From NCBI GenBank assembly GCA_023264995.1, contig JAHFUR010000029.1, positions 1 through 54,657 of the forward strand: 54,657 bases of DNA, in the 5' to 3' direction. The notes beneath the pieces were generated by a model. The model saw only the letters and a list, made by a program, of their open reading frames with translations. It searched no databases and had not been told where the DNA came from. This DNA is from Acidimicrobiia bacterium (GTDB lineage Bacteria; Actinomycetota; Acidimicrobiia; Acidimicrobiales; AC-14). Positions within the stretch are counted from its first letter, which is position 1. Every line of letters starts with the position of its first letter. The position numbers and the translations under genes are program-made. Below are positions 8,453 to 14,845 of the stretch, one piece after another.

Positions 8453-8944
8453 CTACGTCGCGTCCGCGGCCTCCTCCAGCCGGCCGGCCACCTCGTGCAG
8501 GAACGCCTCCAGTGAGGCGATGACCACCCGGTGGCCCGCCAGACCGTCGGCGAACCGCCCTACCGGGCCGAGCGGCGGCTGGTAGCTGCCGACCAGGCGG
8601 ACGTCGGTCTGCTCGCCGTTGCGGCGGAGCTCGAGGCCGCCGTCGAACGCGGGGAACAGGTAGGGGTGCTCGGCGTCCTCCCACCACACCGGCAGCACGT
8701 GGTCCCCGTCGTCGTCCATGGCGGGGCCGAACCCCACGCGCACGTCGCGGGTCAATGTCCGGCCGCCGCCTAAACCCGTGCTGAGGTTGGCAAGGGTCGC
8801 CGACGCCGGCGCGGGGCCGGTCGTCCCCGATCCGACGATGTTCGCCGGCGCGGCGTCGAAGACGGCGATGGCGCGCTCCGCCGGTACCGAGATGTGCTCG
8901 ACCAGGTCGACTGGGCGTCGCACTGTGGTGTGGAGTCGAGGCAT
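8453..8944 (-). CDS. SRPBCC-superfamily (polyketide-cyclase-like) protein
   Basis: The product has 163 residues from the ATG at 8942-8944. It begins MPRLHTTVRRPVDLVEHISV, a typical beta1 of START/SRPBCC small-ligand binding folds. Later GLELRRNGEQTDVRLVGSYQ resembles the central beta strands, and the C-terminal helix (SLEAFLHEVAGRLEEAADA) fits the long helix that closes the pocket. The frame is open for another 200 codons upstream, but that part is low in hydrophobic residues and overlaps the divergent membrane-protein gene, so it is probably not translated. Ligand and role are unknown. It is convergent with peptide deformylase. Confidence 0.65.
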   Translation of the reverse strand: MPRLHTTVRRPVDLVEHISVPAERAIAVFDAAPANIVGSGTTGPAPASATLANLSTGLGGGRTLTRDVRVGFGPAMDDDGDHVLPVWWEDAEHPYLFPAFDGGLELRRNGEQTDVRLVGSYQPPLGPVGRFADGLAGHRVVIASLEAFLHEVAGRLEEAADAT

Positions 8945-9035
8945 GTGCAGAGCATCGGCGCGTCGCGGGTATGGCGTCGAGGGCCGAAGGTCCCGAACCG
9001 GAGGGGACCAGCGGCATCGGCGTACAATCCCGCGC

Positions 9036-9059
9036 ATGCTCGTCCCCGGGCGATCGTGA
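9036..9059 (+). CDS. Possible 7-codon leaderless leader peptide (MLVPGRS)
   Basis: A TACAAT -10-like hexamer at 9023-9028 is followed 7 nt later by ATG at 9036. The frame reads MLVPGRS and stops at 9057-9059. That stop overlaps the GTG start of the next gene (GTGA), so ribosomes finishing the leader could restart on the membrane-protein gene. No good -35 box is visible. Low confidence, but the spacing is suggestive. Confidence 0.4.
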   Translation: MLVPGRS

Positions 9060-9637
9060 CCGTCGGCCGGAGGTGGGCAGCCCCGCCGGTATGGCCGCCG
9101 ACCGGTGCCCTCGCGCCGGCTGCGGCGGGCCAGGCCCCACGGGCGGCGAGGGTGGTCGCTGTCGCCTTCCTGCTCGGTGTCGCTGTCGCCATCCCGGCCC
9201 GGGCGTGGATGCGCCTCATCTCGCCGGACCCCGAGTTCAGCTGGGGCGGCACCCTGATGATCGCTGTCGGCTTCGGGCTGCTCTTCGCCGGCGCCGGCCT
9301 CTGTTTTGCCGCGTACCGTCGCGGCTGGAGCCGGCGGGCGACCCGACTGGCACGGGTCGTCGGGTGCGTCCTCATCCTGCCGGCGTTCGGCGGCGCCGGG
9401 CTCCTGGCCTTCCCGTCCGTGCTGGCCGGCGGCCTGGCCCTCGCCCACCCACGGTGGCCGAGAGTCCTCCGCCTCGCGCTCGCCGTGCTGGCCGCCGGCG
9501 CCGCCCTGGCGACGATCGGCACCATCCCGGGTGGAGGCCTCCATCCCGTCCGGGCGACGATCGGCATCGTCCTCTACCCGGTCCTCCTCTGGCCCCTCAT
9601 CCTCGCGGCACGGATCCCCCTCTCACCTCGCCCGTGA
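9056..9637 (+). CDS. Hypothetical integral membrane protein
   Basis: From the GTG at 9056 the product has about 193 residues with four to five hydrophobic segments: VVAVAFLLGVAVAIPARAW, TLMIAVGFGLLFAGAGLCF, VVGCVLILPAFGGAGLLAF with LAGGLAL, LALAVLAAGAALATIG, and IGIVLYPVLLWPLILAARI. There is no recognised family motif. The start is inferred from the 4-nt GTGA overlap with a short upstream ORF. Earlier in-frame starts (from 8894) would add an Arg-rich tail overlapping the divergent SRPBCC gene. Function unknown. Confidence 0.65.
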   Translation: MTVGRRWAAPPVWPPTGALAPAAAGQAPRAARVVAVAFLLGVAVAIPARAWMRLISPDPEFSWGGTLMIAVGFGLLFAGAGLCFAAYRRGWSRRATRLARVVGCVLILPAFGGAGLLAFPSVLAGGLALAHPRWPRVLRLALAVLAAGAALATIGTIPGGGLHPVRATIGIVLYPVLLWPLILAARIPLSPRP

Positions 9638-9656
9638 CGCGCTGGAAGCCGTCAGG

Positions 9657-9880
9657 ACGGCGACGGCGATGCGTTGGCCGACAGTCGATCACCTGCCCGC
9701 TCCGCCCAGACCTTCGCCGACCTCGACGATCCGGAGGTCATGGGCCCGAGCCTGGGGGCGGCAGCGTGGCGGTGACAGCCTGGTTGATCGACAGGTCCAC
9801 CTTGGTCCGTCTGGCCCAGAGCGCGGCGCGCGGGGATCGCGACCCCGCCGACCCGCCGAGGGTCGCCATCACGGCTGGAA
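9657..9880 (+). pseudogene. Degenerate VapBC remnant
   Basis: One frame reads GDGDALADSRSPARSAQTFA and continues to a stop at 9773-9775, typical of the C-terminal tail of a VapB antitoxin. A GTG at 9766-9768 just before that stop opens a second frame reading VAVTAWLIDRSTLVRLAQS, the first strand and helix of a VapC PIN domain (canonical WLIDKSALVRL). The homology ends after about 20 residues, and neither the antitoxin N-terminus nor the rest of the toxin is present. It is therefore a broken toxin-antitoxin locus, of a different type from the complete ones at 11.4 and 12.6 kb. Confidence 0.55.
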
Positions 9881-10360
9881 GCGCACCTCGGCGGCAATGA
9901 CCGGCTCGCCGCCGGTGAGGTTGCGCACCCGCATGAGGAGCTGCTCCCCCGCCGGCCGCCGCCAGGTGCAGATCACCGAGCCCGCCGCCCCGTTGCAGTC
10001 CACGAACGCCCACCCGTCGGCCGCCTGCCACCGGCGGGCGAAGAGGGCGTCCACCGCTGCGGCCTCGGCCACCTTCGCCGCCGCGGCGCGGTCGCCGGCG
10101 GTCCACGCCGCGTAGAGCGCCTTGGCGAAGGCCTCCGGCGAGGCCACCGCCGTGCTGGTCGCGGCCCGCGCCGTGGTGGTCGACGTCGGCTGGGCGGTCG
10201 TGGTGGTGGCCACCAGCGGCGCGCTGGTGGTTGGGGCCGGCGCCGCCGTGGTCGGGAGCCCGCTCACCGCCGGCGAGTCGCGGCCGCAGGCGCCCAGCGC
10301 CAGCGCCGCCACCACGGCCAGCACCGTCGATCGGAGGGCCCTCAGGGCCGGGGCGGCCAC
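9869..10360 (-). CDS. Lipoprotein with Thr-rich linker
   Basis: The product has 163 residues from the GTG at 10358-10360. It begins with a signal peptide (RALRSTVLAVVAALALGAC) with lipobox ALGAC, so it should be exported and lipid-anchored. A Thr/Ala/Pro-rich linker follows (TTTTAQPTSTTTARAATST), then a compact domain of about 90 residues starting SPEAFAKALYAAWTAGDRAA, with two cysteines (DCNG and VICTW) that may form a disulfide. This order suggests an NTF2-like or DUF-type extracellular domain, but I cannot name it. It lies 13 bp downstream of the lysozyme gene on the same strand. Confidence 0.7.
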   Translation of the reverse strand: MAAPALRALRSTVLAVVAALALGACGRDSPAVSGLPTTAAPAPTTSAPLVATTTTAQPTSTTTARAATSTAVASPEAFAKALYAAWTAGDRAAAAKVAEAAAVDALFARRWQAADGWAFVDCNGAAGSVICTWRRPAGEQLLMRVRNLTGGEPVIAAEVRFQP

Positions 10361-10373
10361 GATGCGGGCGTTC

Positions 10374-11195
10374 CTACCGCGTGGGCGCAGGCTGCAACCC
10401 ACCGAGGATGGCAGTGAGCAGGCCCCTGACGAGGTCACCGAGAGGGTCGGCGGCGGCCGGCGGCACCCCTCCGTAGGCGGCGAGCTCGGCGGCGGTGCCG
10501 GCGAAGATCGACTCGTCGACGTGACCGGCAACCCCGGGGACCGTCGAGTTCGAGGTGTACTGCCACCAGGTCCAGCGGCTCCACCGGTCGGTCCTCGGCG
10601 GCGTAGCCGGGACCGTGCCGTCGTCGGCACCCCACGCTGCGATCCACAACGGGTAGGCGGTCAGGCGGCTGGTGGGGACGCTGTCGAGGTAGGACTGGTT
10701 GCTGTAGAGGACAGGCGTGCGGCCGGTGGCCTGCGCCACCAGCCGTAGCCACTCGGCGGCCCAGTCACCGACGGCCGGGCCCGGCGCCACCTCCAGGTCG
10801 AGCACCGCCACCTCCCCGGGCGCCAGGGTTCCGACCGTGCGCAAGAAGTGGGCGGCCTCGGCCGCCGCGGTGTTCTGGTTCGGGCGGGCGAAGTGGTAGA
10901 GCCCGCGCAGGGCCAGCCCCGAAGCAGCCATCCCCTGGCGGTTCCTCGCGAAGGCGTCGTCGATGAACGTCGCCCCCTCGGTGGCCTTGGCGAAGGCGAA
11001 CAGCCGACCCGACCGCCGCACCGCAGCCCAGTCCACCGTGCCCTGCCAGCCGCTGACGTCGATGCCGTGGATGGCGGGCGCGGCGGCGGCCGGGCCGGCC
11101 GACAGCACCAGGCCGGCGCCGGCCGCGGCCAGCGAGCCGACCACGAGGGCCATGACCGAGGACACTGCCCTCCGGAACGCCGCCCTGCCCCCCAT
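10374..11195 (-). CDS. Secreted GH25 lysozyme (N-acetylmuramidase)
   Basis: The product has about 273 residues from the ATG at 11193-11195. A signal peptide (SSVMALVVGSLAAAGAGLVL) precedes a glycoside hydrolase 25 domain: HGIDVSGWQG (catalytic-site Asp at the barrel start), FAKATEG, YHFARP, VLDLEV (Asp and Glu of the DxE pair), WIAAWG and WWQYTS. GH25 enzymes cut the MurNAc-GlcNAc bond of peptidoglycan outside the membrane. A C-terminal hydrophobic tail of about 30 residues follows. AGGGAGGA lies about 13 nt upstream. It is the last clearly chromosomal gene before the toxin-antitoxin and att region, and a lipoprotein gene follows it. Confidence 0.85.
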   Translation of the reverse strand: MGGRAAFRRAVSSVMALVVGSLAAAGAGLVLSAGPAAAAPAIHGIDVSGWQGTVDWAAVRRSGRLFAFAKATEGATFIDDAFARNRQGMAASGLALRGLYHFARPNQNTAAAEAAHFLRTVGTLAPGEVAVLDLEVAPGPAVGDWAAEWLRLVAQATGRTPVLYSNQSYLDSVPTSRLTAYPLWIAAWGADDGTVPATPPRTDRWSRWTWWQYTSNSTVPGVAGHVDESIFAGTAAELAAYGGVPPAAADPLGDLVRGLLTAILGGLQPAPTR

Positions 11196-11373
11196 CTCCA
11201 AACCCGGGTCCTCCCTATCCCAGCCGCCTGGGTCGACACAGGTTAGCCCCACCGGGCGCCGTCGGCGCGTCACGCTGCGCGTTCGGAGCGCAGCCGGTAG
11301 ATGTCCGGGGTCCGGCCGGTCCAAGGCCCTCGCCCGGCCGACGATGGCGCGGGTCCCCCGCCAGCCAAATCAG

Positions 11374-11392
11374 GTATCACCGGTGATACACT
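11374..11392 (+). promoter_or_regulatory. Operator palindrome and -10 of the first toxin-antitoxin operon
   Basis: GTATCACCGGTGATAC (11374-11389) is a perfect 16-bp palindrome. Its right end overlaps a -10-like TACACT (11387-11392), which ends 6 nt before the antitoxin ATG. The arrangement predicts a leaderless mRNA repressed by the antitoxin or its toxin complex, the usual autoregulation of Phd-type systems. The same motif, with GG in place of CG at its centre, occurs at 12543-12558. Confidence 0.7.
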
Positions 11393-11398
11393 CTGCCA

Positions 11399-11635
11399 AT
11401 GGCCGAGATTTCGATCCGTGACCTCCGCAACCACGGCGGCGAGGTGATCGACCGCGTCACTCTCGGTGAGGAACTCACGATCACGCGGGACGGCAAGCCG
11501 GTCGCTCGGCTGCAGCCTCTCGACAAGCCGCCCCTTCCCCTCTACGCGCTGCTCCGCCGGTGGGCTCGGTTGCCGCCGATGGACCCCGACGCACTCCGTC
11601 GAGACCTCGACGTGTCCGTCGACCCGAGCCTTTAG
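11399..11635 (+). CDS. Phd/YefM-type antitoxin (copy 1)
   Basis: The product has 78 residues beginning MAEISIRDLRNHGGEVIDRV, the N-terminal DNA-binding fold of the Phd/YefM antitoxin family, followed by TITRDGKPVARLQPL. The C-terminal 35 residues (PLYALLRRWARLPPM and onward) should bind and neutralise the toxin. The TAG stop is 2 bp before the toxin GTG. It differs from the copy at 12568 by four residues by my count, all in the C-terminal half. It lies outside the left att site of the integrative element. Expression is probably autoregulated through the palindrome just upstream. Confidence 0.88.
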   Translation: MAEISIRDLRNHGGEVIDRVTLGEELTITRDGKPVARLQPLDKPPLPLYALLRRWARLPPMDPDALRRDLDVSVDPSL

Positions 11636-11637
11636 CG

Positions 11638-12066
11638 GTGACAGGCGTGTCTGGGCGGGGGTTGCTCGATACGAGCACGCTCAGCCTGCTCGAACGGATC
11701 GACGATCCCGCTACGTTGCCGGAACAGCCGGCTATCACCGCGATCACCCTGGCCGAACTGTCCGTCGGGCCGCTGGTCACCGCCGATGCCGCCGAGCGGG
11801 CAGCTCGACAGGCGCGGCTGCAGCAGGCCGAAGCCGACTTCGACCCTCTCCCATTCGATGCTGCCGCCGCCCGCGCCTTCGGTCGCGTCGCCGCATCCCT
11901 GCGGCTGGCAGGGCGGAAGGCGAATGCTCGTGCCTACGACGCCATGATCGCCGCCATTGCGATCTCGAACGACCTGCCGCTCTACACGTGTAACCCCGCT
12001 GACTTCGAGCACATCGACGGGCTCGACCTGCGACCGGTGCCGCACCCGGACCAAGCCGAGGCTTGA
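11638..12066 (+). CDS. VapC-like PIN-domain toxin (copy 1)
   Basis: The product has 142 residues from the GTG at 11638. PIN-domain acidic residues are all present: D11 in LLDTSTL, E40 in TLAELSVG, D101 in ARAYDAMIAAIA, and the NPADF segment (119-123). These coordinate the metal ion of an RNase that typically cleaves tRNA or rRNA. The gene follows the antitoxin by 2 bp. It differs from copy 2 in nine of 142 residues by my count, mostly conservative, so both should be functional and may cross-talk. A longer frame upstream overlaps the antitoxin and is not needed. Confidence 0.88.
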   Translation: MTGVSGRGLLDTSTLSLLERIDDPATLPEQPAITAITLAELSVGPLVTADAAERAARQARLQQAEADFDPLPFDAAAARAFGRVAASLRLAGRKANARAYDAMIAAIAISNDLPLYTCNPADFEHIDGLDLRPVPHPDQAEA

Positions 12067-12078
12067 GCCGGCAGCCTC

Positions 12079-12098
12079 GGCACCCCTTTCTGGGTGCC
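12079..12098 (+). terminator. Terminator-like hairpin after toxin copy 1
   Basis: GGCACCC (12079-12085) pairs with GGGTGCC (12092-12098) around a 6-nt loop, 13 nt after the toxin stop. No U-tract follows. The equivalent hairpins after the other toxin copies are at 13249-13270 and 22415-22436, so it travels with the module. Confidence 0.55.
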
Positions 12099-12300
12099 CA
12101 CCAGCCGGCGATCATCGCCATGAACGCCATCGGGCACCCGACCCCGCATGCTCCGCCTGCAACCGTCTTCGAGGCCTGCTGCACCTCCTGCCGTACTATT
12201 TGCGCGCTGGAGGGCGTTTCGCGACAGATGTCGCGTTCGGCTGGCGCTGCGTCCAAATGGTTGCGAAGCGCAATATGCCCTCTGACCTGGGCTTCTACGA

Positions 12301-12346
12301 GTGGGCGATGAGGGTTTTGATCCCCCGACCTCTGCCGTGTGAAGGC
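12301..12346. repeat. Left attachment site (copy of the tRNA-Val 3' part)
   Basis: All 46 bases are identical to 28277-28322. They correspond to the tRNA from the 3' side of the anticodon stem through the acceptor end plus one flanking base. Homology stops abruptly at 12347, where the tRNA 5' half is missing. Weaker similarity continues to the left (12258-12300 against 28238-28276), consistent with an older element end lying next to this site. Confidence 0.85.
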
Positions 12347-12449
12347 CATTTTGGGCATATTTGTGACCTGCCGAAATGCGAATACATGGTCTCTGACCTG
12401 CTCTTTTGTCGACCGGTAGCGACCGGATCTTCCCGTCGTCGACCATCCT

Positions 12450-12471
12450 GATGTGCACCAGATGTGCACCA
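12450..12471. repeat. Tandem GATGTGCACCA repeat, candidate integrase arm site (left)
   Basis: The 11-mer GATGTGCACCA occurs twice head to tail. The same tandem pair, in the same orientation, lies at 28197-28218 just inside the other end of the element. Placement about 100 bp and 60 bp inside the two att copies fits arm-type binding sites of a lambda-type tyrosine integrase. The role is inferred from position. Confidence 0.6.
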
Positions 12472-12542
12472 GCGTGGTGGACCAATAGCGCACCCGAGGC
12501 ATTCGTCGCCTCATGGCGCGAGTCCCCGGCCAGCCGGATCAG

Positions 12543-12561
12543 GTATCACGGGTGATACACT
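12543..12561 (+). promoter_or_regulatory. Operator palindrome and -10 of the second toxin-antitoxin operon
   Basis: GTATCAC-GG-GTGATAC (12543-12558) overlaps a TACACT -10 (12556-12561), 6 nt before the antitoxin ATG. The 7-bp arms match those at 11374-11389, so the two antitoxins may regulate each other. The mRNA is predicted to be leaderless. Confidence 0.65.
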
Positions 12562-12567
12562 CTGCCG

Positions 12568-12804
12568 ATGGCCGAGATTTCTATTCGTGACCTCCGCAAC
12601 CACGGCGGCGAGGTGATCGACCGCGTCACTCTCGGTGAGGAACTCACGATCACGCGGGACGGCAAGCCGGTCGCTCGGCTGCAGCCTCTCGACAAGCCGC
12701 CCCTTGCCCTCTCGGCGCTGCTCCGCCGGTGGGCTCGGTTGCCGCCGATGGACCCCGACGCACTCCGTCGAGACGTCGACGCGTCCGTGGACCCGAGCCT
12801 TTGA
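12568..12804 (+). CDS. Phd/YefM-type antitoxin (copy 2, inside the element)
   Basis: The product has 78 residues with the same N-terminal Phd fold as copy 1 (MAEISIRDLRNHGGEVIDRV). The C-terminal half differs at four positions. The TGA stop is 2 bp before the toxin GTG. The module lies about 220 bp inside the left att, the same position the copy-1 module would have in the remnant sister element, so it is probably the native stabilisation module of this element family. The last 85 nt of the gene (from 12720) belong to the 935-bp direct repeat that recurs at 21886. Confidence 0.88.
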   Translation: MAEISIRDLRNHGGEVIDRVTLGEELTITRDGKPVARLQPLDKPPLALSALLRRWARLPPMDPDALRRDVDASVDPSL

Positions 12805-12806
12805 CG

Positions 12807-13235
12807 GTGATCGATGTCTCTGGGCGGGGGTTGCTCGATACGAGCACGCTCATCCTGCTCGAACGGATCGACGATCCCGCTACGTTGCCCGAACAGCCGG
12901 CTATCACCGCGATCACCCTGGCCGAGCTCTCCGTCGGACCGCTGGTCACCGCCGATGCCACCGAGCGGGCAACTCGACAGGCGCGGCTGCAGCAGGCCGA
13001 AGCCGACTTCGACCCTCTCCCGTTCGATGCTGCCGCGGCCCGTACGTTCGGTCGCGTCGCCGCATCCCTGCGACAGGCAGGGCGGAAGGCGAACGCCCGT
13101 GCCTACGACGCCATGATCGCCGCGATTGCTATCTCGAACGACCTGCCGCTCCACACGTGTAACCCCGCTGACTTCGAGCACATGGACGGGCTCGACCTGC
13201 GACCGGTGCCGCACCCGGACCAAGCCGAGGCTTGA
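12807..13235 (+). CDS. VapC-like PIN-domain toxin (copy 2)
   Basis: The product has 142 residues from the GTG at 12807, with PIN catalytic residues D11 (LLDTSTL), E40 (TLAELSVG), D101 (AYDAMIAAIA) and the NPADF segment near 119-123. It is expected to be a metal-dependent endoribonuclease neutralised by the antitoxin 2 bp upstream. The coding sequence is wholly inside the 935-bp repeat, so an identical protein is encoded at 21973-22401. Together with the antitoxin it would select against loss of the integrative element. Confidence 0.88.
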   Translation: MIDVSGRGLLDTSTLILLERIDDPATLPEQPAITAITLAELSVGPLVTADATERATRQARLQQAEADFDPLPFDAAAARTFGRVAASLRQAGRKANARAYDAMIAAIAISNDLPLHTCNPADFEHMDGLDLRPVPHPDQAEA

Positions 13236-13248
13236 GCCCGGCAGCCTA

Positions 13249-13270
13249 GGCACCCCTTCTGGAGGGTGCC
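13249..13270 (+). terminator. Terminator-like hairpin after toxin copy 2
   Basis: GGCACCC (13249-13255) pairs with GGGTGCC (13264-13270) around an 8-nt loop, 13 nt after the toxin stop. The copy at 22415-22436 is identical. Confidence 0.55.
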
Positions 13271-13424
13271 CACCAGCCGGCGGTCGGGGGCACCCCTACT
13301 CTCACACCCGTGGTTGTCCTTCAGGAACAGCCCGGTCGCGCTCAAGAGCGACACCGCCCAGCATGGAGTTCGACAGCCTGGTCCCGGCACAAGGTCCTGT
13401 GCGACTCAAGGCGCGGTGTCCGGT

Positions 13425-13450
13425 ACGTGAGCGCACGGGTGCGCTCACGT
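13425..13450. promoter_or_regulatory. 26-bp palindrome with 12-bp perfect arms
   Basis: ACGTGAGCGCAC and its reverse complement GTGCGCTCACGT flank a GG centre. The near-continuous dyad looks like a protein-binding operator or recombination site rather than a terminator. It recurs at 22591-22616 in the second copy of the direct repeat. No adjacent gene start explains it. Confidence 0.55.
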
Positions 13451-13903
13451 CTTGCCTGCCGACCGCGGAATTGCTCCGAAGACTGTCGGAGTGCACGCCG
13501 AGGGCTCCGCGAGCGTGGCCCAGTGCGGTCAGTCTCATGGCTCCCATGATGCGAACATCCCAGTAATCGCACTCGCCTCACTAAAAGGGTCCGCATTGCT
13601 GGCTACAGCGGAGGCCCCTCGCGTAAAGCTCTCCGATATCACACCTTGCCGGCGTTTCGGGTAGCGCACGGCGGTTGGGTACCCGCTGTTCGGGTCATCA
13701 TGGTGAGCAAGGGAACTGAGTGTTAGGGGGCGCCTGGTACCGAACCGTCAGGCAGATTAGTCCGAGCCAGCTCCCGTATCTCTGAACACGGGGGAAAGCC
13801 AGTGGTCGATCAACCCACCGCCAGTCGCTCGGGTTCGGTGCTCGGACGAGCGAGGTGCACCGGCCGAAATCAGTTCTGCCCGGTTTATGCGGGGCGCTCG
13901 ATG

Positions 13904-14404
13904 TTACTTGCCGCTCCCATCCGCAGCCCGAGACGCTGCGGCCTCGAGCCGGTGAATAAGGCCCCTCGGAATAGGCTGTGCTACCTCACGTCTATAGTTC
14001 ACGGCCATCCGCAAGATGAGCACAGCCTCGCGCAACTCAGATACTTCCGAAAACGATTGCGCATGGATTGCAGCACGGTCTGCGGAATCGAAGTCGGCAA
14101 CGGGCGGAAGGCCATCCGGCGGAACGAGAGCGCCTCGGTCAGCTTCGCGGGGTTGGCCCGACGCTCGGTGAAGGGGTTCGTGTGCTGCGACCGTTGCGCG
14201 GTCCATCAGCCGTAGCTCTTGCTCCCACTCCAATAGCAGCTGTCGTAACCTTAAAGCCCACTCCCGTGGAACTTCTATCGAATGACGAAGCAAATATTCG
14301 ATTGCCCAGTGCAACGTATCGATCTGTCGTCCGCACTCGGAACTCTCATCCCATCCCCAAACTTGCAGGATGGGCGCACCGCCACTGTCTTCGGACTTGG
14401 GCAA
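13904..14404 (-). CDS. Hypothetical helical protein
   Basis: The product has 166 residues from the TTG at 14402-14404, preceded by GGGGG about 7 nt upstream. It is hydrophilic and mostly helical (LHWAIEYLLRHSIEVPREWA, LRLRQLLLEWEQELRLMDRA, ELREAVLILRMAVNYRREV), with two similar helical segments (residues about 28-60 and 120-150) that could form a coiled coil or duplicated helical hairpin. There is no signal peptide or catalytic motif. Codon composition is less GC-rich than in chromosomal genes nearby, consistent with cargo. Function unknown. Confidence 0.5.
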   Translation of the reverse strand: MPKSEDSGGAPILQVWGWDESSECGRQIDTLHWAIEYLLRHSIEVPREWALRLRQLLLEWEQELRLMDRATVAAHEPLHRASGQPREADRGALVPPDGLPPVADFDSADRAAIHAQSFSEVSELREAVLILRMAVNYRREVAQPIPRGLIHRLEAAASRAADGSGK

Positions 14405-14845
14405 AGGAATCCCCCTTTAGGGGCGCTCGGTGCACAAGCGTACCCGTTCGCCGGCACTTTCGGTATAGCGATCGCGCCGCTCCAGTCGCGCTTCTGGTGA
14501 TCCGAGATGAAACGGCGTGTTGCGTAGAACCCCTGCCGCTCTTCCACGACGACGCCGAACTCTACGCCGCAGGTCTCGCGATGATACCTTCAGGCAACTT
14601 CTCTGGGCGGCCCTTCTCCTTGTCAGGGTGCGACGGCGTCTTGGGAGCCCGAAGCTCGTCGGAATTCATCGCCCTAGGCGCAACATCACCAGAGCCGGTC
14701 GTGGCTAGGGCCGGTGATGCAGCCGATAGGTACAAATAGCGCGACTGCAGATATCCGCCATTCCAGTTGAAGCCGTTGAACTGGTACCCGAAGCCTGCGG
14801 TGTGATAATACCCGGCACCGCACGGCGGGCTATACCCAAAGTTCC
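14405..14845. other. Stretch without a supported gene upstream of the protease fragment
   Basis: Open frames exist on both strands, including a 115-codon minus-strand frame at 14562-14909, but none has a recognisable product or good start context. It may hold the decayed 5' end of the protease gene. Confidence 0.45.

Larger units (their letters stand above)
11343..12300. mobile_element. Probable deleted remnant of a sister integrative element
   Basis: This stretch contains, in order, a Phd-VapC pair and terminator hairpin nearly the same as those at the left end of the intact element, a segment (about 12107-12240) matching the relaxase start region (26521-26655), and a segment (about 12258-12300) resembling the int-side end (28238-28276). 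It then abuts the 46-bp att copy. The simplest reading is an older element of the same family that lost relaxase, xis and int by internal deletion, leaving its two ends. Its own left att is not visible. Confidence 0.55.
12067..12567. other. Junction region: element remnants, att site and arm repeats, no gene
   Basis: No credible CDS is present in these 501 bases. They hold the terminator hairpin of the first toxin-antitoxin operon, remnants of a sister element (12107-12300) including a CGCGACAGATGTCGCG palindrome at 12220-12235, the 46-bp att copy (12301-12346), tandem GATGTGCACCA repeats (12450-12471), and the promoter of the second toxin-antitoxin pair. Confidence 0.7.
12720..13654. repeat. 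935-bp direct repeat, copy 1
   Basis: The sequence from 12720 to 13654 recurs at 21886-22820 with a constant offset of 9166 and no indel; I saw no mismatch by eye. It holds the antitoxin 3' end, the complete VapC gene, its terminator hairpin and about 390 bp of non-coding DNA. The sharp ends and identity imply a very recent event, either homologous recombination or an assembly effect. Confidence 0.9.
13236..13903. other. Non-coding stretch after toxin copy 2
   Basis: These 668 bases have no credible gene. They contain the terminator hairpin (13249-13270), the long palindrome at 13425-13450 and the end of the 935-bp repeat (13654). The short frames that are open on both strands have no recognisable product. 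Base composition becomes less GC-rich after about 13550. Confidence 0.6.

Noticed and set aside
13300-13664. Short overlapping ORFs on both strands in the repeated non-coding segment
   Set aside because: No ribosome sites, no recognisable products, and frames overlap each other on both strands.
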